Origin: Oasisia sp. SBJ-2009
Lineage: Eukaryota > Annelida > Polychaeta > Sabellida > Siboglinidae
Direction: 5' to 3'
Assembly: GCA_964017155.1 (NCBI GenBank)
Contig: OZ024867.1
Span: 17,921,589 to 17,985,588 of the forward strand
Length of the DNA: 64,000 bases
Position numbers and translations under genes: made by a program. Shown here piece after piece: positions 52,475 to 64,000 of the stretch. Below the pieces are notes generated by a model that had not been told where the DNA came from, searched no databases, and saw nothing but the letters and a program-made list of their open reading frames with translations. Position 1 is the stretch's first letter, and every line of letters begins with the position of its first letter.

Positions 52475-55400
52475 GCAACACACAAAAACACTCCAAGAAA
52501 CACTCCGCAACACTAAGAAACAGTCAGAAACATTTTGAAACACTGAAATACTCCCAACCACTCCGCAACTATCCACAATACTAATAAACGCTAGGATACA
52601 TTAAGAAACACTAAGGAACAAGAAGAAACTCTAAGAAAAAGTAAGAAACATCCAGTAACACACCGCAACCCTCCACAGAACTCCGCAACACTCCACATCA
52701 ATCCACAACACTAAGAAACACTATGAAACACCCCGCAACATTTTGCAACACTAATAAACACTAGGATACACCAAGAACCACAAAGAAACACTAGTAAACA
52801 TTCCGGAACACTAAAAAAACACTCCGCCACACTCCGCAACGCTAAGAAACACCAAGAAACACTAAGAAAAACAGTGAAATACTAAAAAACATTCCGCATC
52901 GTTCCGTAACACTCGTCGACTTTCCTCGACACTGCGATACAGACGGGAACACTCAGCAATACTCAGGAACACCCAAAACACTGTTAAACACTCAGAAACA
53001 CACAGAAACACTGAGACACACTGAAAACACTCGCAAACACTAGGAAACAAACACTGTAGCGTTCAGAAACACTCGAAAACACTCTGAAACACTCCGAAAT
53101 ATTCCGAAGCACACCGCAACACTTCGCAACACTCAGAAACACTCCGAAGCACACAGAAACACTCCGCCACACTCCGCAACGCTAAGAAACACCAAGAAAC
53201 ACTAAGAAAAACAGTGAAATACTAAAAAACATTCCGCATCGTTCCGTAACACTCCTCGACTTTCTTCGACACTGCGATAGAGACGGGAACACTCAGCAAT
53301 ACTCAGGAACACTCAAAAACACTGTTAAACACTCAGAAACACACAGAAACACTGAGACACACTGAAAACACTCGCAAACACTAGGAAACAAACACTCTGT
53401 AGCGTTCAGAAACACTCGAAAACACCCTGAAACACTGAAACAATACGAAACACTAAGAAACACTCAGAAACACACCGCAAGACTCCGCAACACCAAGAAA
53501 CACTCCGCAACACTAAGAAACAGTCAGAAACATTTTGAAACACTGAAAAACACTCGAAAACACTCTGAAACACTCCGAAATATTCCGAAGCACACCGCAA
53601 CACTTCGAAACTCTCCGAAATACTCATAAACACTCTGAAACAATACGAAAAACTCCGAAACACACCGCAACACTCCGCAACACTTAGAAACAGTCAGAAA
53701 CACTCCGAAGCACACAGAAACTCCACAACACTCCACATCAATCCGCAACACTCCGCAACAGTAAGAAACACTAAGAAACACTAAGAAACACCAAGAAACA
53801 CTAAGAAACACTAAGAAACGTTCCGCAACCCTAATAAACACTAAGATACACCAAGAACCACTAAAAAGCACTCGTAAACACTCCGGAACACTAAAGAACA
53901 CTCAAAAACACTCGAAAGCACACCGAAGCACACCGCAACACTCGGCAACACTCAGAAACACTCCGAAACGCTCATAAGCACTAAGAAACATCCAGTAACA
54001 CACCGCAACCCTCTACAGAACTCCGCAACACTCCACATCAAGCCGCAACACTAACAAACACTCCGAAACACTAAGAAACACAAAGAAACACTCCGGAATA
54101 CAAAGAAACATTCCGCAAAACTCCGAAACAATCCGCACTCAGAAACAGTCAGAAACACTCTAAAACACTAAGAAAAACTAAGATGAACTCCGCAACACAA
54201 ATAAACACTCCGCAACACAAAGAAACATTCTGAAACAGTCATAAACACTCAAAAACATCTTGAAACACTCCGCAACACTAAAAAACACTAAGATATACAA
54301 AGAAACACTCCGCAACACTCAGAAAAACAACACATTCACAAACAGACAGAAACACTGCTCGTCATTCCTCGGCACTCCGCAACACTCCGCAACACTAAAA
54401 AAAACAAGAAACACTCCGCAACACTAAGAAACACTCCGCAACACTAATAAACACTAAGGTAAACCAAGAATCACTAAGAAACACTAGTAAACACTCCGGA
54501 ACACTAAAAAACACTCAGAAAGACTAAGAAACACTAAGAAAAACAGTGAAATACTAAAAAAATTCCGCATCGTTCCGTAACACTTCTCGACACTCCTCGA
54601 CACTCCGAAACAGACGGCAACACTCAGCAATATTCAGGAACACTCAAAAACACTGTTAAACACTACGAAACACCACGAAACACAGCGCAACATTCCGCAA
54701 CACCAAAAAAACACTAAGAAACACTAAGAGATACTAAGAAACAGTAAGAAAAAACGTAAAGAAACACTAAGAAACACAAACACTCCGTAACACTCTTCGA
54801 CACACTGCAACACTCCGCAACACCAAAAAACACTCCGCAACACTGCCAAACACCTCGCAACACTGGGTAACACTAAGGAACACTGAGGAACATTCAACAA
54901 CATTAAGAAACTCAAAGAAGCACTAGGGACCACTAAGAAACAGCAAGAAAAACTAAGAAACACCCCGCAGCAGTATGAAACACTAAGAAACACTCCGCAA
55001 CACCCCGCAACACACCACAACACTAAGAAATACTCATCAACACTCCGCAACTCTCCGCGACACTACGAAACACTAAGAAACACTCCGCAAAACTCCGAAA
55101 CACTCCGCAACACTCCGCAGCAACCCGAAACAGTAAGAAACACTACGAAACACACCGCAACACTCTGAAACACTCCGAAAAACTCCATAACACTAAGGAA
55201 CACTAAAAAACAATATGAAAGACTAAGAAACACACCGCAACACTCCGCAAAACTCCGAAACACTCCGAAACACTCCACTTCAATCCGCAACACTAAGAAA
55301 CACTCCGCAACACACTGAAAAACTCAGAAACATTGAAAAACACTCTAAAACACTCCGATGCACTCAGAAACACTCAGAAACAGACAGACACACTCAGAAA

Positions 55401-56982
55401 CACTCATAAACACTAAGAAACACTAAAAACATTCCGCAACACTCAAAAACAGTCATAAACACTCAGACACCCTCTGAAACACTCCAAAACACTCCAAAAC
55501 ACTCCAAAACACACCGCAACACTTCGCAACACACAAAAACACTCCGCAACACCAAGAAACACTCCGCAACACTAAGAAACAGTCAGAAACATTTTGAACG
55601 GAACACTAACAAAACATTCAAAACCACTCAGAAACACTCTGAAACACCCAGAAACACTCCGCCACACTCCGAAACACTCCGCAACACTCCGCAACACTAA
55701 GAAACACTAAGAAGCACTAAGAAAAACAGTGAAATTCCGCATCGTTCCGAAACACTCCTCGACTTTCCTCTACACTGCGAAACAGCCGGCAACACTCAGC
55801 AATACTCAGGAACACTCAAAAACACTGCTAAACACTAAGAAACACACAGAAACTCTGAGACACACTAAGAAACACCCCGCAACATTCCGCAACACTAATA
55901 AACTCTAAGATACACCAAGAACCACTAAGAAACACTAGTAAACATTCCGGAACACTAAAAAAACACTCAAAAACACTCGAAAACACTCAAAAACACTCCG
56001 CCACACTCCGCAACACAAAGAAACACTAAGAAACACTAAGAAAAACAGTGAAATACTAAAAAACATTCCGCATCGTTCCGTAACACTCCTCGACTTTCCT
56101 CGTCACTGCGAAACAGACGGCAACACTCAGCAATACTCAGGAACACTTATAAACACTGTTAAACACTCAGAAACACACAGAAACACTGAGACACACGGAA
56201 AACACTCGCAAACACTAAGTAACAAACACTCTGTAGCGTTCAGAAACATTCGAAAACACCCTGAAACACTGAAACAATACGAAACACTCAGAAACACTCA
56301 GAAACACACCGCAAGACTACGCAACACTAAGAAACACTCTGCAACACTCCGCAACACCAAGAAACACTCCGCAACACAAAGAAACAGTCAGAAACATTTT
56401 GAAACAGTGAAACACTCCCAACCACTCCGCAACACTCTACAACACTAATAAACACTAAGATACATTAAGAAACACTAAGGAACAAGAAGAAACTCTAAGA
56501 AAAAGTAAGAAACACTAAGAAACATCCAGTAACACCGCAATCCTCCACAGAACTCCGCAAGACTCTACATCAATCCGCAACACTAAGAAACACTAAGAAA
56601 CACCCCGCAACATTTTGCAACACTAAGATACACCAAGAACCACTAAGAAACACTAGTAAACATCCCGGAACACTAAAAAAAACTCAAAAACACTCCGCCA
56701 CACTCCGCAACATTATGAAACACTAAGAAACACTAAGAAAAACAGTGAAATACTAAAAAAACATTCCGCATCGTTCCGTAAACACTCCTCGACTTTCCTC
56801 GACACTGCGAAACAGACGGCAACACTCAGCAATATTCAGGAACACTCAAAAACACTTTTAAACACTCAGAAACACACAGAAACAGTAAGACACACTGAAA
56901 ACACTCGCAAATACTAGGAAACAAACACTCTGTAGCGTTCAGAAACACTCGAAAACACCCTGAAACACTCTGAAACAATACG

Positions 56983-57092
56983 AAACACTCAGAAACACTC
57001 AGAAACACTCAGAAACACTCAGAAACACTCAGAAACACTCAGAAACACTCAGAAACACTCAGAAACACTCAGAAACACTCAGAAACACTCAG
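56983..57092. repeat. Homogeneous AAACACTCAG run, 11 copies
   Basis: Eleven identical decamers at the end of HOR copy 2, with the same flanks as the run at 47468. Confidence 0.95.
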
Positions 57093-60000
57093 AAACACTG
57101 AAACAATACGAAAAACTCCGAAACACACGGCAACACTCCGCAACACTCCGCAACAGTCAGAAACACTCCGAAACATACAGAAACACTCCGAAACACACCG
57201 CAACACTCCGCAATACTCTGCAAAACTCCGCAACATTCGGCAGCACTAAGAAAAACATAGAAACCTTCCGCAACACTAAAGAACACTCAAAAACACTCGA
57301 AAACACTCAGAAACACTCTGAAACAATAGGAAACACTCCGAAACACTCCGAAACACACCGCAAAACTCCGCTAAGAAACACTAAGAAAAACAGTGAAATA
57401 CTAAAAATCATTCCGCATCGTTCCGTAACACTCCTCGACTTTCCTCGACACTGCGAATCAGACGGCAACACGGCAATACTCCAATTCAATCCGCAACACT
57501 AAGAAACACTCAGAAACACTCCGCAGCAACCCGCAACCCTAAGAAACACTCCGCAACACCCCGCAACACTCCATCAACACTACGAAACAATAAGAAACAC
57601 AAAACGCAAAGAAACACACCACAAGACTGAGAAATACTCATCAACACTCCGCAAATCTCCGCAACACTACGAAACACTCCGCAGCAACCCGCAACAGAAA
57701 GAAACACTACGAAACACACCGCAACACTCTGAAACACAAAGAAAATCTCCATAACATTAAAGAACACTAAAAAACAATAAGAGAGACTAAGAAACACACC
57801 GCAACACTCCGCAACACTCCGAAACACTCCACTTCAATCCGCAACACTTAAGAAACACTCCGCAACACTCTGAAATACTCAGAAACATTGAAAAACACTC
57901 AAAAACACTCCGATACACTCAGAAACACTCAGAAACAGACAGGCACACTCAGAAACACTCAAAAACACTAAGAAACACTAAGAAACACTAAAAAGCATTC
58001 CGCAACACTCAAAAACAGTCATAAACACTCTGAAACACTCCAAAACACTCCAAAACACACCGCAACACTTCGCAACACAAAACAACACTCCGCAACACTA
58101 AGAAACGCATCGAAATACTCACAAACAGTCATAAACACTCCGAAACACACAGTACACACAGAAACACTGAAAAACACTCTGAAACACTCCGATACAATCA
58201 GAAACACTCAGAAACAGACAGACCCACTCAGAAACACTCAAAAACACTAAGAAACACTAAAAAGCATTCCGCAACACTCAAAAAACCAGTCAGAAACACT
58301 CCAAAACACTCAGAAACACAAAAACATTCTGAAACACTCCCAAACACACCGCAATACTTCGCAACACAAACAAACACTCCGCAACACTCAGAAACAGTCA
58401 TAAACACTCCGAAATACACAGTACACACAGAAACACTGAAAAACACTCTGAAACACCGAAACACTCCGAAACAATCCCTGAGTCTCTCACAAACTCTCAC
58501 AAAAACACCGCAACACTGCGCAACACTAGGAACCACTCCGCAACACAAAGAAACACAAAGAAATACTCAGAAACACTAAGGAACACAAAGAAACACTCCG
58601 GAACACAAAGAAACATTCCGCAAACACTCAGCAACTATCCGCAACACTAAGAAACACTCCGGAACACTACGCAACACTCCGCAATACTAAGAAACAATCC
58701 GCAACACCCCGCAACACTCCTCAACACTCCGCAACTCACCGCAACTGTAAAAACACTAAGAAACACTCCGGAAAACTCCGAAACACTCCGCAGCAATCCG
58801 CAACACTAAGAAACACTAAGAAACACTACGAAACACTCCTCAACACTCTGCAACACCCCGCAACACTCCATAACACTAAGAAACACTAAGAAACACTATG
58901 AACCACTCCGCAACACTCTGAAACAATCCGAAACACTCCGAAAAACTCCAATTCAATCCGCAACACTAAGAAACACTACGAAACACTCCGCAGCAACCCG
59001 CAACACTAAGAAACACTCCGCAACACCCCGCAACACTCCATCAACACTAAGAAACAATAAGAAACACTCAGCGAAACTAAAAACACTAATGAACTCAAAA
59101 ACACAAAGAAACACTCCGGAACACAAAGAAACACTCCACAAAAACTCCGAAACACTCAGCAACTATCCGCAACACTAAGAAACACTCCGGAACACTACGC
59201 AACACTCCGCAATACTAAGAAACAATCCGCAACACCCCGCAACACTCCTCTCAACACTCCGCAACTCACCGCAACTGTAAGAAACACCAAGAAACACTCC
59301 GGAAAACTCCGAAACACTCCGCAACACTAAGAAACACTACGAAACACTCCTCAACACTCTGCAACACCCCGCAACACTCCATAACACTAAGGAACACTAA
59401 GAAACACTATGAAACACTCCGCAACACTCTGAAACAATCCGAAACACTCCGAAAAACTCCAATTCAATCCGCAACACAAAGAAACACTCCGGAACACAAA
59501 GAAACACTCCACAAAAACTCCGAAACACTCAGCAACTATCCGCAACACTAAGAAACACTCCAGAACACTACGCAACACTCCGCAATACTAAGAAACACTC
59601 CGCAACACCCCGCAACACTCCATCAACACTACGAAACAATAAGAAACACAAAACGCAAAGAAACACACCACAACACTAAGAAACACTCCGCAAAACTCCG
59701 AAACACCCCGCAACACTCCGCAGCAACCCGCAAGAGAAAGAAACACTACGAAACACACCGCAACACTCCGCAACACTCCGAAATACTCCACTTCAATCCG
59801 CAACTCGATGAAACACTCCGCAACACTCTGAAATATTCAGAAACATTGAAAAACACTCTAAAACACTCCGATACACTCAGAAACACTCAGAAACAGACAG
59901 ACACACTAAAAAGCATTCCGCAACACTCAAAAACAGTCATAAACACTCTGAAACACTCAAAAACACTCCAAAACACACCGCAACACTTCGCAACACACAA

Positions 60001-63000
60001 AAACACTCCAAGAAACACTCCGCAACACTAAGAAACAGTCAGAAACATTTTGAAACACTGAAATACTCCCAACCACTCCGCAACTATCCACAATACTAAT
60101 AAACGCTAGGATACATTAAGAAACACTAAGGAACAAGAAGAAACTCTAAGAAAAAGTAAGAAACATCCAGTAACACACCGCAACCCTCCACAGAACTCCG
60201 CAACACTCCACATCAATCCACAACACTAAGAAACACTATGAAACACCCCGCAACATTTTGCAACATTAATAAACACTAAGATACACCAAGAACCACAAAG
60301 AAACACTAGTAAACATTCCGGAACACTAAAAAAACACTCCGCCACACTCCGCAACGCTAAGAAACACCAAGAAACACTAAGAAAAACAGTGAAATACTAA
60401 AAAACATTCCGCATCGTTCCGTAACACTCGTCGACTTTCCTCGACACTGCGATACAGACGGGAACACTCAGCAATACTCAGGAACACCCAAAACACTGTT
60501 AAACACTCAGAAACACACAGAAACACTGAGACACACTGAAAACACTCGCAAACACTAGGAAACAAACACTGTATCGTTCAGAAACACTCGAAAACACTCT
60601 GAAACACTCCGAAATATTCCGAAGCACACCGCAACACTTCGCAACACTCAGAAACACTCCGAAGCACACAGAAACACTCCGCCACACTCCGCAACGCTAA
60701 GAAACACCAAGAAACACTAAGAAAAACAGTGAAATACTAAAAAACATTCCGCATCGTTCCGTAACACTCCTCGACTTTCTTCGACACTGCGATAGAGACG
60801 GGAACACTCAGCAATACTCAGGAACACTCAAAAACACTGTTAAACACTCAGAAACACACAGAAACACTGAGACACACTGAAAACACTCGCAAACACTAGG
60901 AAACAAACACTCTGTAGCGTTCAGAAACACTCGAAAACACCCTGAAACACTGAAACAATACGAAACACTAAGAAACACTCAGAAACACACCGCAAGACTC
61001 CGCAACACCAAGAAACACTCCGCAACACTAAGAAACAGTCAGAAACATTTTGAAACACTGAAAAACACTCGAAAACACTCTGAAACACTCCGAAATATTC
61101 CGAAGCACACCGCAACACTTCGAAACTCTCCGAAATACTCATAAACACTCTGAAACAATACGAAAAACTCCGAAACACACCGCAACACTCCGCAACACTT
61201 AGAAACAGTCAGAAACACTCCGAAGCACACAGAAACTCCACAACACTCCACATCAATCCGCAACACTCCGCAACAGTAAGAAACACTAAGAAACACTAAG
61301 AAACACCAAGAAACACTAAGAAACACTAAGAAACGTTCCGCAACCCTAATAAACACTAAGATACACCAAGAACCACTAAAAAGCACTCGTAAACACTCCG
61401 GAACACTAAAGAACACTCAAAAACACTCGAAAGCACACCGAAGCACACCGCAACACTCGGCAACACTCAGAAACACTCCGAAACGCTCATAAGCACTAAG
61501 AAACATCCAGTAACACACCGCAACCCTCTACAGAACTCCGCAACACTCCACATCAAGCCGCAACACTAACAAACACTCCGAAACACTAAGAAACACAAAG
61601 AAACACTCCGGAATACAAAGAAACATTCCGCAAAACTCCGAAACAATCCGCACTCAGAAACAGTCAGAAACACTCTAAAACACTAAGAAAAACTAAGATG
61701 AACTCCGCAACACAAATAAACACTCCGCAACACAAAGAAACATTCTGAAACAGTCATAAACACTCAAAAACATCTTGAAACACTCCGCAACACTAAAAAA
61801 CACTAAGATATACAAAGAAACACTCCGCAACACTCAGAAAAACTCAACACATTCACAAACAGACAGAAACACTGCTCGTCATTCCTCGGCACTCCGCAAC
61901 ACTCCGCAACACTAAAAAAAACAAGAAACACTCCGCAACACTAAGAAACACTCCGCAACACTAATAAACACTAAGGTAAACCAAGAATCACTAAGAAACA
62001 CTAGTAAACACTCCGGAACACTAAAAAACACTCAGAAAGACTAAGAAACACTAAGAAAACCAGTGAAATACTAAAAAAATTCCGCATCGTTCCGTAACAC
62101 TTCTCGACACTCCTCGACACTCCGAAACAGACGGCAACACTCAGCAATATTCAGGAACACTCAAAAACACTGTTAAACACTACGAAACACCACGAAACAC
62201 AGCGCAACATTCCGCAACACCAAAAAAACACTAAGAAACACTAAGAGATACTAAGAAACAGTAAGAAAAAACGTAAAGAAACACTAAGAAACACAAACAC
62301 TCCGTAACACTCTTCGACACGGCGAAACACTCCGCAACAGTCCGAAACACCAAACAACAAGAAACACTCCGCAACACTAAGACACACTGCAACACTCCGC
62401 AACACCAAAAAACACTCCGCAACACTGCCAAACACCTCGCAACACTGGGTAACACTAAGGAACACTGAGGAACATTCAACAACATTAAGAAACTCAAAGA
62501 AGCACTAGGGACCACTAAGAAACAGCAAGAAACACTCAGAGACACTGAGAAACAATCAGAGACACTAAGAAACACTAAGAAACATAAAGAAATACTAGGA
62601 AACATTTCGCAATACTAAACGTTCCGCATCACATAGAAACCCGCGCAACACTAAGAAACACTAAGAAAAACTAAGAAACACCCCGCAGCAGTATGAAACA
62701 CTAAGAAACACTCCGCAACACCCCGCAACACACCACAACACTAAGAAATACTCATCAACACTCCGCAACTCTCCGCGACACTACGAAACACTAAAAAACA
62801 CTCCGCAAAACTCCGAAACACTCCGCAACACTCCGCAGCAACCCGAAACAGTAAGAAACACTACGAAACACACCGCAACACTCTGAAACACTCCGAAAAA
62901 CTCCATAACACTAAGGAACACTAAAAAACAATATGAAAGACTAAGAAACACACCGCAACACTCCGCAAAACTCCGAAACACTCCGAAACACTCCACTTCA

Positions 63001-64000
63001 ATCCGCAACACTAAGAAACACTCCGCAACACACTGAAATACTCAGAAACATTGAAAAACACTCTAAAACACTCCGATGCACTCAGAAACACTCAGAAACA
63101 GACAGACACACTCAGAAACACTCATAAACACTAAGAAACACTAAAAACATTCCGCAACACTCAAAAACAGTCATAAACACTCAGACACCCTCTGAAACAC
63201 TCCAAAACACTCCAAAACACTCCAAAACACTCCAAAACACACCGCAACACTTCGCAACACACAAAAACACTCCGCAACACCAAGAAACACTCCGCAACAC
63301 TAAGAAACAGTCAGAAACATTTTGAACGGAACACTAACAAAACATTCAAAACCACTCAGAAACACTCTGAAACACCCAGAAACACTCCGCCACACTCCGA
63401 AACACTCCGCAACACTCCGCAACACTAAGAAACACTAAGAAGCACTAAGAAAAACAGTGAAATTCCGCATCGTTCCGAAACACTCCTCGACTTTCCTCTA
63501 CACTGCGAAACAGACGGCAACACTCAGCAATACTCAGGAACACTCAAAAACACTGCTAAACACTAAGAAACACACAGAAACTCTGAGACACACTAAGAAA
63601 CACCCCGCAACATTCCGCAACACTAATAAACTCTAAGATACACCAAGAACCACTAAGAAACACTAGTAAACATTCCGGAACACTAAAAAAACACTCAAAA
63701 ACACTCGAAAACACTCAAAAACACTCCGCTACACTCCGCAACACAAAGAAACACTAAGAAACACTAAGAAAAACAGTGAAATACTAAAAAACATTCCGCA
63801 TCGTTCCGTAACACTCCTCGACTTTCCTCGTCACTGCGAAACAGACGGCAACACTCAGCAATACTCAGGAACACTTATAAACACTGTTAAACACTCAGAA
63901 ACACACAGAAACACTGAGACACACGGAAAACACTCGCAAACACTAAGTAACAAACACTCTGTAGCGTTCAGAAACATTCGAAAACACCCTGAAACGCTGA

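Larger units (their letters stand above)
26264..64000 (-). repeat. Decamer satellite array with higher-order structure
   Basis: About 37.7 kb of tandem 10-bp units, continuing past the right edge. The two dominant units are AAGAAACACT and CCGCAACACT, with the common form [AA/CC]G[A/C]AACACT and variants such as TCTGAAAC, TCAGAAAC, CTACGAAAC and TCCGGAAC. On the complementary strand the unit is AGTGTTGCGG / AGTGTTTCTT. Each unit carries an invariant AAC or AAAC followed by ACT, and the register is kept for long distances. Monomer variants are shuffled irregularly, and their order defines higher-order repeats listed separately. No transposon or gene interrupts the array in this window. The top strand is A- and C-rich with few G and T. 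Many minus-strand frames stay open for 60-125 codons with a 10-residue periodic peptide; these are artefacts of the repeat. Confidence 0.98.
40096..64000. repeat. ~7.5-7.7-kb higher-order repeat, three copies
   Basis: A fixed series of decamer-variant landmarks recurs: copy 1 starts near 40096, copy 2 near 47792, copy 3 near 57307 (cut by the window end). Copies 1 and 3 run in parallel with a constant offset of 17242 bp from about 42346 to 62605 (for example 42346/59588, 43135/60377, 44989/62231, 45539/62781), with only occasional base changes seen. Copy 1 is 7696 bp. Copy 2 is 9515 bp because of a ~2.0-kb insertion and a ~200-bp deletion near 54800-54960; without the insertion it is about 7.5 kb. 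Confidence 0.88.

Noticed and set aside
26443..63011. Dozens of minus-strand frames of 60-125 codons rich in V, F, S, C, E, and a few plus-strand frames rich in N, T, K, H
   Set aside because: They are translations of the decamer satellite, recur with every repeat copy, and change frame with each indel; no sign of selection or gene context.
26264..64000. Array considered as a CRISPR, telomere or minisatellite gene
   Set aside because: No repeat-spacer structure, the unit is not a telomeric TTAGGG-type motif, and there is no open frame across copies.

Overview
This window looks like nuclear DNA from a metazoan, most likely a marine invertebrate; I cannot name the species. The reasons are decayed LINE reverse transcriptases of several clades, long (TA)n, (CA)n and (GA)n microsatellites, an AT-rich unique fraction, and no bacterial-style gene packing. 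I found no intact protein-coding gene, no rRNA, no tRNA and no CRISPR array. Every long open frame is transposon debris, microsatellite, or an artefact of the satellite described below.

Layout. 1-3830 is a retrotransposon graveyard: at least five LINE fragments on both strands, all frameshifted or deleted, including a chimeric block (3830-2905, minus). 3831-7390 is mostly unique AT-rich DNA with a degenerate ~165-bp tandem repeat (about 4630-5230) built around a CAAAATGGCCGCCAT motif. 7391-12191 holds a transposon family: two ~870-bp arms in inverted orientation (7391-8260 and 10618-11491) ending in GTCGGGGCGCAC/GTGCGCCCCGAC, plus a third partial copy (11636-12191). 12466-22490 contains microsatellites, a dead RT (12790-13265), a 452-bp piggyBac-type MITE with TTAA duplications (15924-16383), a ~20-bp GC-rich repeat (17054-17180), a speculative two-exon ORF (17539-17932) and two local segmental duplications. 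22490-25970 has six exact copies of GTCATCTACGTCAC in two clusters around a decayed coding segment and a minus-strand LINE RT with a zinc-finger tail.

26264-64000, 59% of the window and running off its right edge, is one satellite built on a 10-bp unit of form [AA/CC]G[A/C]AACACT. It is organised hierarchically: decamers, then blocks of about 2.5-2.9 kb in the left part, then a ~7.5-7.7-kb higher-order repeat (HOR) with copies starting near 40096, 47792 and 57307. Copies 1 and 3 are nearly identical; copy 2 carries a 2.0-kb insertion. Orientation is uniform except for one ~190-bp near-perfect palindrome at 26483-26865. A recurring diverged block (about 31 copies) contains, in seven instances, a sequence matching 8 of the 9 core positions of the CENP-B box. 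A centromeric or pericentromeric satellite is the best hypothesis, but it is an inference.

No genes work together here in the usual sense. The content is the record of transposition, template switching and unequal exchange at the edge of a large satellite.
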